A stretch of DNA of 64,000 nucleotides, taken from positions 10,856,391-10,920,390 of the forward strand of contig CALNVZ010003432.1 of NCBI GenBank assembly GCA_940671915.1. The letters are read 5' to 3'. Positions 1 to 12,181 of the stretch are shown here, piece after piece (positions within the stretch are counted from its first letter, which is position 1; each line of letters opens with the position of its first letter). Both the position numbers and the translations under genes were made by a program. The DNA is from Paracentrotus lividus (taxonomy: Eukaryota; Echinodermata; Echinoidea; Camarodonta; Echinidae). Under the pieces are notes generated by a model. It saw nothing but the letters and a program-made list of their open reading frames with translations, was not told the origin of the DNA and did not search any database.

Positions 1-1242
1 ACGGTAATAATAATAGATGAAAATAACGCATTATATAGCACCATCTATCTAGTTTAAACTATTCCAAGGCGCATTGTAAAACAAGAAAAAGTGTTTGAAC
101 TACAAACAAGCAGCTATATAGTTCCTTTATCTAATAACCTCGCAAAATATCATGCATCACTCTTGAAAGTGTGAGGGGCTGAGCGCGTAAGGAGAAATGA
201 TAGAGGCGGGGGGGGGGGGGGGTGAAACATGCAGCAAAATCACAGTAGATGGCAATTTTTGCATTTTGTACACATTTACTGAAAAAAGTTGGCGACTGGA
301 GATCCCCCCCCCCGGCCTTGCGGCACCCGAATTTTGGCATCAGGTCCAAACTCTTTTATGGAGTCGGGAATGGCATTAAAACTATAACGCCCTATTTGGA
401 TTCGAAATGTTGCCGCCTTTGAAACGGTTACTTTCTCTGAAGCAAATGACTACACAATTGATCGCTTTTACTAATGACAGAAAGCTTTATCAAGGGAGTT
501 CTTTTAGTATTGTATTCAAACTATTCATTTCCTTATTCCTGACTCTGCACCCGGGGGAGTTTCTTGTACATAGTTTCCTCATTCTCTTCTTTCCTTTATA
601 ATCCCTCTTGTTAGCACGCCTGCTCCCATCTTCACACACGCAACTTTAAAGGGAAATTCACCCTAAATCAAATTGGTTTCAAATATAAAGTGCGCAATAT
701 CCATCCTAGATAACAATGTTTTTTATTTTGGTGACGTCCACCTGCGAGCTACCCTGCCGCTGTACTGTAAATTTAATAAAATGCAACTTTAAAGAAAATG
801 GTTAATATCATCTAGCAAGATCTATGAATTCACTGCATTATTATCCAACGAGCTTTTACATGCCTATATGGATTAGCAAGAATCCCTATCTCCCCCCCCC
901 CCACTCTCTTCTCTCTCATCTCCTCTCTCTCGCCTCCCTCTGACCTCATAATCTTGTATTGCTGTTGTCTTCCAATGATAATATTTCGTTAGAAACGAAA
1001 CGCATATTGTTTCCTGTTTGTTTTTGTTTTTCCTTTGACTAAATGCAAATCAAAACTGACGCAAGAGGATGAACATTAGTTTTTTCACACTTGAATAGAA
1101 AGTAGAACAAAAAGGTTATAAATGCTTTATTCCATGGACATTTTAAAGCTATTATGTAGTCCAATTTAAAAAATAATTTCGATGTTAAGTTTTATTCTCT
1201 AAAAAAATAAATGCTTCCGCAAAATTTTTTTCCGAAACAAAG

Positions 1243-1415
1243 TCCTGGGCCCCGTAACACAAAGGTTTGCATCAATCGCTAAATGGCAATAAGCCATCAG
1301 ATCTTTTGGTTACAGCACCGCATTGTGTTGAACAGACAGACCACCAACCAATAAGATTAGCAGCTTTTCAAATTTACAAATTTGATCGCAAACCTTTGTG
1401 TATCGGGCCGCAGGA
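1243..1415. mobile_element. Palindromic MITE (CCTGGGCCCCGTAACAC family), copy A
   Basis: A roughly 170-bp stem-loop. The left end TCCTGGGCCCCGTAACAC followed by AAAGGTTTGC is mirrored at the right by GCAAACCTTTGTG and CCAGGA-type bases. There is no coding capacity. The same family is at 21910-22077 (duplicate) and, diverged, at 41410-41661. It is non-autonomous; the transposase superfamily is not determinable from the ends alone. Confidence 0.7.
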
Positions 1416-2191
1416 AGGTGAAACGGAATTTATTTTGCCCATTAATTCGTGGGCCCGGCAGCATTGAGGTCAACTCTCTAGTTCCACTGTATCATTTTAC
1501 CTCTCTCCCTTTCTCCTTCCCATTTTTCTTATTAATTTTACTAACTATCTATAATCCTTTTAAGGGCATATTCTCTCTTTGTTTTGGTTCAATTTTATCT
1601 ATTTATTCATTCTTCCTTTAACGCTAAATTATTTGTTATCAATCTTACTAATTTATGTCTATAATCAAATAACTTTCTATTGCTTTCTATATTTTTCCTT
1701 TTTCACTTTTACAATAAAATTTCTTGCTCTATTCCTCCTTTCTTCGCTCTCTCTCTGCTCTCTCCTCTCTCTGCCCGTTATCTCTCCTCTCCATCTTTCT
1801 CTCTCACTCTCACTTTATCTCTCGCTTCTCTTTTTAATCTTTAATCTCAACTTTTATCAAGATCTCTGCTTTTCTCCCTCCTCTCCCTATTTCCTTATCT
1901 CTCATATATCTCAGTTAATCTCTCATATACTATTAACAGACGCCCTCTTGATTATAAGATTCCCATACGTGATACGATTAACATGCCACTTCCTGTATCT
2001 CATTAAATAAGGTCTACCTTGGGCAAAGGGGTTCTGTTCATTCTTATAATCAAGAAGGCACTAATATATTCCTAGCAGCAATGCTAATATACTTCCAGTG
2101 GCGCGATAACAGTATGAACTACAAGGGGATGGGGGGACAGACGGGGAGAACTGAATTTTTAAAGTCACCTATTAAACCGCCCATGCCCCCC

Positions 2192-2291
2192 AAAAAAAAA
2201 CAAAAACAAAACAAAACAAAACAAAACAAAACAACAACAAAACAAAACAAAACAAAACAAAACAAAAACAAAACAAACAACAAAACAAAAT
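2192..2291. repeat. AACAAAA-type simple repeat, copy A
   Basis: A/C-only array of AACAAAA-like units after a C8 run. Open frames here, rich in Lys/Asn/Gln on one strand and Phe on the other, are translation of the repeat. The copy B counterpart is at 22849-22948. Confidence 0.9.
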
Positions 2292-3579
2292 TGAAAAACG
2301 AAAAATTGCTGAAAATCGGAAATTTTGGGCCTTTTGTGAACGGCAAAAAAGGAGGGGCCATGTGACGCCCCTCTGATCCTACATCCTATTAATTAAATCC
2401 TAGACGCCTGCTATGGATTACTCTACAAATAGATCATCCCGTCTTCCTCTTAATTTTCGTTATCAAGATTATTTCCGGTGATATTCATATCTCGAAAGCC
2501 CCTGATATTATCTTTAATTGGCCAAAATGGGAATTTTTACCCCGGTCCTGGGAAAGTGACATCATTTTAAGAATGAAGTTATACACGGCTTAAAACCCCA
2601 TTCCGCGTCACCGTTATTTTGGCCCTCTGCATGTAGAGTATATCATATAGGGATGATCGGGTTTGGACTTAGCAGATTTCTTGTGGAATTAAATTTGCAA
2701 TTTCACCCCCGAGGATCGTGTTTTGGTGTTAATAAATTATACTTGATATCCTTTCAATGATATGCAAACTTAATTTGATGTATTGTGTGATCATTTATCG
2801 GCCTATTCAGAGTAGCAATAAACCATAATTATAAATACACGCAAAAATATAATGTTCATTTGGTTACTCAAAGGATCTGATCTAAGTAACACTCTTAGAA
2901 AATGCTTGTAAATTTTTTTTTGGGTGGTGCGTAGGCGGTTATTATACGAACGGTTACCTTATTCATTCGGTCATAGTTGTGTGAGTACTCTTGGGTTGTC
3001 ATTACTCTAATATTTATCTAAGGATTAACTCTGAGGATAATCCAAGTTTTTTGAGCTCAGATCTGGGCTGGAAAATATATATTACCCGGGTTATAAAAAG
3101 AATCATCTTGCCTTGTCCCAAAATAGGTTGTTGTTTTTTAATGAAGCTCAATAGCTACTACGTCATGACAGTCAGTTGCCCCAATTGTCAAGACATCCAT
3201 TACATGAATACAGAATAAATTTAATCCAAGGATTAATGAAGCCCCTCAAGAACACGAGATCGGAACACAGAGAGACGACAATCAGAGAATGTTGATAGAC
3301 GATTCAAAATTAGCTCAGATCGTCGGTTTGGATACTTTATTCACTTTTTTTTTTTTTTTTTTTTTTTATAGCATCTTCTGTTCCTGCACTTTCGTCTTCT
3401 CCCCCTTTTAAAAACTCTTTCGTCTAATATTTAATTTTTTTTATGGCAGAACTTATGTTCTCATGGCGTGAAAGCGAAGAAAGTTTTTGATTTAAATAAG
3501 CCAAATTGAAAATTCGTGAACATTTAAATGCATTTTAGTAAATATGGAAAATACATGTAATGCTCTGCTTACAATGTTA

Positions 3580-4573
3580 GGGTACGATGCGGTAATATGG
3601 GCCAGCAGGTTAATATGGCCCAACCTGAAGGCAAATCATGTTCGTGACCGTTCGACCGGTGACGTGACCGGTGTGAGCACCATAAATGTTTGTTCATATG
3701 AACTGTATACGAAAATATATTGCCTCGTGAGAGCATCTGATGCCGAATTTCTCTGAGAAAATTGCTGAGAACCAACCAAGGTAGGTTAAAAACTTACGCA
3801 TTTTTTACCGCTGATGTTAAAATATGATATTTCACAGAATGTGATGGTGAAAGAGTGTTTGAGGGGGTAAATCCAATTGTTTGATATTTAGTAAGCTTAT
3901 AGTTTCAATTTGATCATACTAGCGTGTGCAGGTCAATTTGTTTTAGTGAAGGGGTTGCAATGTGGCATTGAATACCTGCTAACAGAGCAACATTAGTGCA
4001 GGTAATATGGGCCGTCAAAATGGCGGAAATTATTCTGGTACTTTAGTATAGGGATGAGGCAACGCATCTCTTTGCTACGATTTTTTGGGTATATTCACAG
4101 TATATAATGATTAATATAAATTAACTTATTGTAGGCTATATTAACTTGTATAATGAAATAATATTTTAATAATATTATTAAAAAAAAGAAATAATATAAA
4201 AATACATAAGCATAAATATATAGTCAAAGGATTTACTGAAGGGTCTTAGATTTCGAATTATCTCTAAAGTTAATGATTTTCAACATTTTAAGCATTCCAG
4301 ACATGGTAGAGTCATTGTAGTTTTTAACATACATAAATACATGTGGCCCATATTACCTGCACATGTAGGTATATGGGGCACTTTAAGTAATGACGTCAAC
4401 ATTTGAATATTGCAGACAGGGGGGTGGTGATAATTGGTTTTTTCTTCACAATAAAAGTTAGAGCAGTAGTCATTGATTCATATAAAGCAAAGTTTAGACT
4501 GTGTGTGCATTTTCGTAATTTCACTGCAAATTAGGCAAATGAGCTTAGGGTGCCCATTATTACTGCATGTACC
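3580..4573. mobile_element. TA-flanked MITE with GGTAATATGGGC motifs, copy A
   Basis: Counterpart of the element at 24177-25164, here with degraded ends (GGGTACGATGCGGTAATATG at the left, ATTACTGCATGTACC at the right). Both ends abut TA. It contains several internal GGTAATATGGGC or GCCCATATTACC motifs and no transposase frame. See the copy B entry for the clearer termini. Confidence 0.65.
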
Positions 4574-6489
4574 TATATATATAAATCTGGTATAGACAGA
4601 GACTGAATGTTTTTGGAACAAAACTGGTTTATATGAGCTATAATCAGTTATGTATGGTAGCCCACCAAGAATGCTGTAGCGATGACATGATGGAAGAATT
4701 TCCTGTAAAGCAATCCCCCCCTTCTGATGCCCGCTCGCCCCTCAAGGATTGATCTAATATATCGGAAGCTAACGCAACTTCCTGCCACGTTAGCAAACCA
4801 TTGAAGGTTGATAAGAGCGGAGTCGGAGAACATTGGACTTAATGTCTTTAAAACAAACTTTTAGATGTCATCGTTATCTTAAAGATTTATATGAAGTGGA
4901 ATTCCAAAGTCTATCTCTATATTTGGTGATAATTGCTACTTAAACACAAACATTGCGGCAAATGAAACTCGAACAATTGACGTGCGAGACAGACGATCTT
5001 TATGTTTCTTACGCGCCTTATTTCTGCGGCTAAAAAGCAGTTTCAAGCAGTTGCTGTACGAAAGGTCAGTATCCGGTCTTAATCAACAACTTTCGACTTC
5101 TTTCAACATGCACTTGGTAAACTTACGACTTGCGCACTCCAAAGGAGAAACATTTGTATATTTATTTCAGTAGCTGATTTATTTCACGCGAAAGTGTCAA
5201 GTCTTGCTTTGAAATAGTCACGAAGTCTAAAGGGATTAAATTTGTCCATGTAACTCTTTTCAGCGCATTTCTGTATACATTACGAAGAAACGTTCATTGG
5301 ATTCACGACCTAGTAGAGAGACAGAGAGGAGTGAAAGGAGAAGAAGAAGAATGACATTTGTCCTTATTGCATAATATCATCAAGAGTAAGTATATCTGTA
5401 ATTATATTTGTGTTAATGATATTATAATTAATATTAGTGTGTATGAGGTAGTAGATGACACCCTCAGTAATTAATGTATGTAAATGAGAATTGCTATCCA
5501 ATTTATAATCGCAAGATTATGTATTATAATCCAGTAAGCCATATAGAAAATATCATATGACTGCCTTACCTAACGATCTTCATTAGCATTTAATATTTTA
5601 TTTAAAAAAATATGTGGGTTCATTTTATATACTGTTGTCAATATACCTGGCGTTGAACATTTTTGCAGTCTTCACTTGTTAACGCACTCTGTTGGATAAT
5701 TATAATAATGGTATTTTTATCAGAGATAAATATGCATCGAAGGCCTGAAATTGTACAATTGTAACACCTAAAAGACAACAAGCAAGACAAAGTAAAGAAA
5801 GTTTTCACAATATTTTTTAATTTAATGTGTTTGGAAGAATTATGTTTTTGTTTGAAATTTAAATTGGTTAGTATTGATAGGTTTTTCTCATGCTAGCAAA
5901 CGATAATAGGCCCATCCCTCTCAAATAAATAAATTTTTAAAAAGCAAAGTAGGGAACATCTGTAAGGATGTTTTCTGTCAATTGACATTGTACACAGGAC
6001 TCTGACTTCAAATAACTTTTTTTATAGCGGTTTGCAACTTTCGCGGCAACAGGATTTCAACAGTTATAACAGTTATCATGGGGTTTATGGACATGTTTCA
6101 TGAAGTCGCACTATGAAGGGATTCAGCTCCCCTAATGACCGTCAATACAATATCCTGAATACTGAATCATCAAAGGCAATGGTCATCTTTTCCGGTCAAA
6201 AAATAAGTACCAAAAAAATGTTAGCAGTCATTCCATGCTTTTCGAAAAAATCATAACTTTAATTAGCAGAGACATTCAAATAAAGAATTTAGCGAAAACC
6301 ATTTCAAACCTACTCTCCCCTCGCTTATTTCTATAGATTCAAACACCCATAGCACCGTGCGCGTTTGTCAACCACTTGCCCGTGAACTGCCGTGGGCATC
6401 CATCCTAACCAGTGACTTCCGCGGCCGTATTTTTATTGTGTCGTTGTACTGTGCTGTCTGGCAGAGATCACCAACGGCACTAAGGCAAG
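4574..6489. other. Non-coding stretch 5' of the copy A signal-peptide exon
   Basis: No coding exon, RNA gene or clear repeat was recognised here or in its copy B counterpart (25165-27042). It presumably holds the promoter and 5' leader of the mucin-like gene, but I see no convincing TATA box or initiator. Confidence 0.4.
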
Positions 6490-6549
6490 ATGTCTTCAAG
6501 CAAGTGTAAAATGTACAATCTTATCAAACTGTTATGCTGCTTGCACAAG
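6490..6549 (+). pseudogene. Signal-peptide exon of mucin-like gene, copy A (frame-broken)
   Basis: Equivalent to 27043-27103. It has the same ATGTCTTCA start and the same GCACAAG|GTAATC donor, but is one base shorter, with compensating insertions and deletions that turn the hydrophobic core into an unrelated frame (KCKMYNLIKLLCCLHK). The result would not splice in frame to the mucin exon. This may be sequencing error rather than a true lesion. Confidence 0.6.
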
Positions 6550-7314
6550 GTAATCTTATTTATCATTTTTAAAAATGTTATCGAGCCTTGGGTTCTTCAC
6601 ACACCTGTCCCCTTCCTCTCATATAATATCCCCCCCCCTCTCTTTCTTACTTTCTCTGCTCTGTCGTTCTTACTTGGTCATTTGTGTTTAAACGAAATAC
6701 TAAAATAACAAAATGCACTTGTCCATTTAAGTTGGTCGATAAATTTGTGATTGGACGCAAAATTGTTTTAATGATAAGTCCCATTTAATTGGTCGGATCT
6801 GTTTAACAGAAAACTTGGTGGAATTCCGAAGTTCTTACTTGTTTAAAAGGGTTATTTGAAAAAACATTGTCTTTATTGGTGCGAAAAGTTTTTGGGCTGG
6901 ATGCCGGGGCCCCCCCCCCCCAATTTTCATTTGTACCAAAATTAATCAACGCTGTACTGTCGATGATAGAATTGTGTTTTTAATGGATTTAAAAATGTAT
7001 TGAGGGGAATTTTGAGAATTAAATGTAGTATTTGTTTTCAATAGTTTTATCCATGTATTTTCTGCTGAAGAAGCAGAAGATCGTTTTTGAAAAATGCCCC
7101 TTTTTACAGTTTTCAATGACTCTTGTCAAACGAAGTATCATAATTATGTCCATAGATCGATTTTTATTTGCTTTTTTCTTTTCTTTTTTTTTTTTTTTTT
7201 TTTGGGGTTGGGGGTTGTTGTTGTTTGTTGTCTTTTTGTTTGTTTGTTTTTTTTTTTTTACTGTAACTCCAATTGGCCTGTATTCTGGCGGCAGCCTGTA
7301 TTCTTGGGCAAAGA

Positions 7315-7425
7315 CGCGAGGGTTTGTACGAGTGCAAGTTTGTGAAAGCTATTGTGCAATCCTTTTGTCTGATGTTTTAGACGAAAAGGATCACAAATAG
7401 CTTTGGGCGTGAACTTGCGACGGCA
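7315..7425. mobile_element. Palindromic MITE (ATCCTTTTGTCTGATG family), intron 1, copy A
   Basis: The left arm reads GTTTGTACGAG then GTGCAATCCTTTTGTCTGATG. The right arm is its approximate inverse (AAAAGGATCACAAATAGC, GTGAACTTGCGA). There is no coding capacity. The same family recurs in intron 2 at about 11870-12015 and in copy B at 27815-27940 and 32355-32510. Confidence 0.65.
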
Positions 7426-8445
7426 TATTAACTGCAGTTTTAGTTCAGAATGTAGGTCTATGTGTAATTGATGGTCGTATCTGCATGAATGAAATACAAG
7501 TATAAAAACAATCTTGGAACTTTTTTTTAGAAGACATTTTTTTAAGATGGAAGGACCTAGGGGGGGGGATTCCATTATTTAGTACAAAACAGATAAATTC
7601 AAAGAAGCTGATGGGCAATGAAAATTTGGAGAAAAAAATGAATAAATAATAACAAAGTTATGAGCATTTGAATGATGTGATCACTACCGCTATATGGATT
7701 CCTCACAATTGGCAAACCAGGCCCAAGATGGTGTGCTGTCATACATGAACAACTTTCCCATTACTTTTGTACATAAATTCACTCAATTGTCTTTTATCTA
7801 TTCTGTAAAAGAATGCTGAGATTCTTTTCATGGGAAGGCCATGTAATACAGGTACACAAAAATATAATCATGGGTGAAGAGTCTGTACTACCATTAAAAT
7901 GAGGAAAAATATAGTATTTTTTGGTATTTTTTTTGTATGTCATATGGAGAGTTGTTCATGTGTGACATCAACACATCTTGGCGCTGTTGCCAGTGTGAGG
8001 ATCTCCATAGGCATTAGTGGTCACAACATTCAAATGCACATAACTTTCTTAATTATCTATTCAATTGTTCTAAACTTTTTAAATCTGTTTCCTTGATTTT
8101 TTTTTTTTTTTCCAATGCAATTCAACTGAAATCCTAGGGTTTCATTCTCCTTTATAAACCTTTTGAAATCTACTTCTTGTACACTTTGCCATCTTCTGGT
8201 CCGTGGATGGCGACACTATAGAAACATATCTCTCAGGCGCTTTTAATTCTGCGAAAGTAATATTGTTCCAGGTAGATGTTTCGGGTTTAAAATCTCCTGG
8301 CCCAAGATTTTTCTCTTTTTTATTTTCATTCATATGCAGGTCGAAAATCTGAAATCTAACGTCCATATGAGTTAGAGTAAATGTTCCTTTTAAAGAAATC
8401 CTCCCATGAAATAATTAACATCAGCGCGGCTGATTTCATGTCACG

Positions 8446-8755
8446 AACTGGGGGGGGGGGGACGGAAACACCGAAAGTGAAAATATACACTCAAAACTCA
8501 CATACTTCGCCATTACAAGAAACTAATGTAAAATGTTTGGGAGCGCGAAGCGCGAGCCGAAAATTTTGCCTTACAATAACATTAGACATTGTATTTGACA
8601 TACATTTTACCTCTATAATGGCTTCACAAGCTATCAGTACATAAAAAAATATGTTAAAGCTTTAAAAATCGAGGGGGGGGGACGACGATCCCCAGAAAAA
8701 AATCGAAGGGGACCGTCCCCCCCCCCCCGTCCCCCCGGGATCGCCCGCCAATAAA
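8446..8755. repeat. G-run / GCGCGAAGCGCG repeat block, copy A
   Basis: It starts with a long G run, contains the palindromic GGAGCGCGAAGCGCGAGCC, and ends with alternating G and C runs (GACGACGATCCCC, CCCCCGTCCCCCCGGGATCG). The core motif is the same palindrome that recurs about every 200 bp at 62216-63025, so this is a dispersed repeat family. Counterpart in copy B: 28919-29228. Confidence 0.6.
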
Positions 8756-9304
8756 TTAGCATTAATTATTTATTGTAACATTAATTAACATTCATTGAAC
8801 GTTGTCCTAACGCTGGGACCCTGTATTTATGAAGTCAGATCTAAGCCCAGGGATAGCTCTTGTTCCTAATCGTCTGTCCTTATCCAGTAAATGGCAAGTA
8901 GGTAGGGTCACTTCAACAGATAGACAGATGTTAACGGTTCGCAGATCCCTCCTGTGTCCTCCTAGGACACTTTTTCAAAAGTTCAGAATGTAATGCTATG
9001 TTCTTACCATTGTTCAAGTGTTTGAGTTGAAGTAACATACTTATAAATGTTGTTTTCTCGTCTTATAAGTTACCCCCCCGCCGGATCTTATATGTGCAAC
9101 ACTTCTTAAAGTTCTTGTCTCATATTTACGCAGGTTTATGTTTATAGATAGGCTAGAGACAAATCCTTGCATGGCTCAGCGGCTTAGTTTAATCTTTTAG
9201 ATGGAAATAGAGCATGGCATAGACGAAATCTTTCATATATATTTTTTTTAACGAAGCAGGTAGTATTAGCGCTAATTATATGTTTCTTTAATTTTCACTT
9301 TTAG

Positions 9305-11310
9305 AATATCCGTCAAGTGCTCAACTACAACGCATCCACCACCACAGCAAATGCAGGCAGCCACGACACTTGGCAGCTCAGTCCACCACTAGATACCCGC
9401 TCCGCAACAACTGGGATAACCTGTGGTAGCAACTACTAAGATTCCTACAGTTGTCACACTGGGTAATACCTGCGGTAGCCACAACTGCGATTCACCAGCA
9501 GCTACACTAGATACCCGCAGCTAGGTACAACAAGGTAGCTGGCACCGCCAAGCCAGACTCTGGCTTTCAACTACAAAATTAACAATCCCAACAACACAGA
9601 GAGCGGGGGCCAACGACGAAAGGCGAGTAAACGCACACAAGAACTGGTGACCAACTAAGCCGCCTACTACGACAGGCGGAGTAACGCATCATCCCACCAT
9701 TGCTAAGCCACAATGACGTCAATGAGTACGATGATGACAAGCTCCGTGTCACCTTCTGCTCGATGAGTGCCGTCTTCCGTGTACCTTCAAGTAGGCCCTG
9801 CACCGATCCAGTTAGTATCTTCAACGTCGGAGCATCAACCTCAAGCTTCATCCTCTGTCAGCAACGCTTCCACCGGGTGTCTCACCAACGGTGGTTCACA
9901 CTATCGGGGCAACCAAGGCATTACTCCAAGATGGTGGTGTGACAGGAACTGTTGCATCGTCAATGTCACCAGGACAGAATTGCTACAGGGCCTATAAAAC
10001 CAGGCAGTCCCTCTAACACTGCAGTGAGGGAAGGACAGGTCACAGTCAAGTGACCGACGCCTGCCAGAAACCGGGAACCAATCCTCCCGTTCCAACTACT
10101 GGTCAGCCTGGAGGATCACGGTAGGGATAACAAGCGGGAACAGCCCTGGACAAAGTACTCAAGGAGATCTCCAGCCCTATCATATCGACTGTACTTGACC
10201 ACAATACAAGGAGCACATTTTCTACTAATGGACAAATCAAAACTTATGCAGCTACAGACTGTAATGACGCACTGCTGGACAGACAAACAGTAAAATAATA
10301 CACAGACTGGCAGGCACCACATCGTACTCACCACATCCATTCGTGGCAAAACATCAACGGGGCATCATTCAACAACAGGTCAGACTGGACAAACTACTCA
10401 AGGATCACCTCAAACTACGCCATCACCGGCTCCCGATAAAACTTTCACGAAACTAGCATCGACTGTAGCTCCCACGGAAACCAGACCATCCGACTACATT
10501 TGAACTGACGAACAGCTAATGATATGGGTACCACGAGGAGCCAGAACAAACTACAAGAAACCCAACATCTATTGGGGTGCAAACACAACGGGGGCATCCA
10601 TTCACAACAGGTCAGACTGACAAAACTACTCAAGGATCACCTCAAACTACGCCTCACCGGCTCCGATAAAACTTTCAACGAACTAGCATCGACGTAGCTT
10701 CCACGGATAACGACCATCCCGACTAACCATTTGAACTGACACAGCTAATGAACTTGGTAACCAACGAGGAGCGCAGACAAAAACTACAAGAAACCCAACA
10801 TCTATTGGGGTGCAACATCACCTCCCGTCACCAGAATGCAACGGACCAAGCGACAGAAATCATACAGACGATAGGCACTGAAATTTTATCAACAAATGCA
10901 GGCAGACTTCACCAACGGCGAAAACAAAACCCGCCAGCCAACACTACAGCAAGGGAGTTCAAAACCATCACCAGAAGAATCATCACCGGTAGCAGTTCAA
11001 ACTTCCCAGCAATCCTCAACGGGGAATACAGAAATGCTACATCAGGCAAAACTCAAAGAGTGTGCCATCTACAACTGTTGGAATCACAAGCAACACAGTA
11101 ATGGACTTACCGGAACACTCGAGCATCCAAAGACACCATCTAAAGGACGGCAACCGAATCCGTGTTGCCATCCAACCACGATCAGAGGAACAACAGAAGT
11201 TGGTGAGTTTCTTCCAGGAGACCAGTGACATTCCACTGCATTGCAGGGATCTGCAGCGGATGTGTGGCTATTATCCTCGCTATAGTTGTCTCTTGTGTCG
11301 CGGGGATTCA
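9305..11310 (+). pseudogene. Mucin-like exon 2, copy A (multiple frameshifts)
   Basis: Colinear with 29764-31788. It keeps the acceptor (TTTTAG before AATATCCGTC) and the donor (GATTCA|GTAAGTATAG), the short Thr/Ile/Pro repeats and both ~240-bp repeat units. No long frame survives, because indels occur every few tens of bases. The 3' end, which in copy B encodes the membrane helix and basic stop-transfer residues, also reads differently (TCTTGTGTCGCGGGGATTCA). No counterpart of exons 3 or 4 follows, because similarity stops at 12177 inside intron 2. Either a decayed partial gene copy or an error-rich duplicate consensus; I lean to the latter. Confidence 0.65.
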
Positions 11311-11869
11311 GTAAGTATAGATTTCATTTTCTAGTGCCTTTTTAGCAGGTTCCTCTGTAGCTAGTGGGAATTTCAGTTTATACTGTCAAGTATATCGCTT
11401 ACCTGTAAACTACAGTTATTTTTTTTATTTTTTTTTACAGTGTACATGTTATAGCAATATATCGTAGAATATGGACATACACTGTCCACAGTGGTTCTTT
11501 TTGTTGTCGGTACATTTACGACGTCTTTCATGCACAGAGACAAACTTCTATGAGCCAATGTTCAACAGTGGTAAAACACATGATACATGGATCAGGCTGT
11601 AGGCGTATGGAAAAGGAAAGTTTGAATAATTTGTACACCAAATCGGTCAGAGTATATTTACTCACTGTCTCATTCCATAGTACTCTATAATTTTTAATCA
11701 TATTAGCATTCACAATCTAATCATCCAATTTTGATATTCAAGAGCTATGTTTGTCAGGGGATTTGTATGTTTGTTTGTTAAATATAAAGATGGGAATCTC
11801 GTATTCCATATCTTTTTTCTCTCTTAATTGGAGGTTGCATACTAGCACACTTTGGCCTATTATTCTGCG

Positions 11870-12015
11870 CGAAGACTAAGTTTGTATGAGTTCGAGTTCG
11901 TGCGAGCTTGCTATTGTCGATCGCTATTTGTCCTGATCCATCTGCATGCATCAGTCAACATCAGACAAAAGGATCTCACAATATCTTCGCACACTTCAAC
12001 TCGTCACTCAGACTT
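11870..12015. mobile_element. Palindromic MITE (ATCCTTTTGTCTGATG family), intron 2, copy A
   Basis: Same family and position as 32355-32510, with arms GTTTGTATGAGTTCGAG... and ...AGACAAAAGGATCTCACAAT. Here several bases are missing from the central arm (ATTTGTCCTGATCC). Confidence 0.55.
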
Positions 12016-12181
12016 CTGTCAGACCGGGCTCATGATTTGTGTAATTTCCCACAATATACATTATGCAGCTCGTGAATAATGATAGGGTACTGGGAGTCAA
12101 CTGTCGTTCAATGTTTAAGCTGCGTTAAAAACTACATTTATGCGCATATTTCTAGAATATGTTATCATTCATTTCATTGAA

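Larger units (their letters stand above)
1..12177 (+). repeat. Copy A of a large (at least 12 kb) direct duplication
   Basis: Position 1 aligns with about 20679 and the similarity runs colinearly to about 12177, which matches about 32668 (shared ending CATTTCATT). Order and spacing of every landmark agree: palindromic MITE, AACAAAA array, TA-flanked MITE, signal-peptide exon, G-rich block and mucin exon. Differences are mostly one-base gains and losses, often in homopolymers, with a few really divergent patches (for example about 2940-3080 against 23560-23680). The alignment already matches at base 1, so the copy probably begins upstream of the window. It could be a genuine segmental duplication, but the indel-dominated divergence fits two noisy consensus versions of one locus better. 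Confidence 0.9.

Noticed and set aside
2081..2365. Lys/Asn/Gln-rich and Phe-rich frames over the AACAAAA array (also 22657-23021)
   Set aside because: Simple-repeat translation; lengths differ between the two copies with slippage.
7032..7400. 122-codon frame with a hydrophobic Phe/Leu/Val run
   Set aside because: It spans T- and G-homopolymers and a palindromic MITE, and the copy B counterpart is not open; no exon signals.
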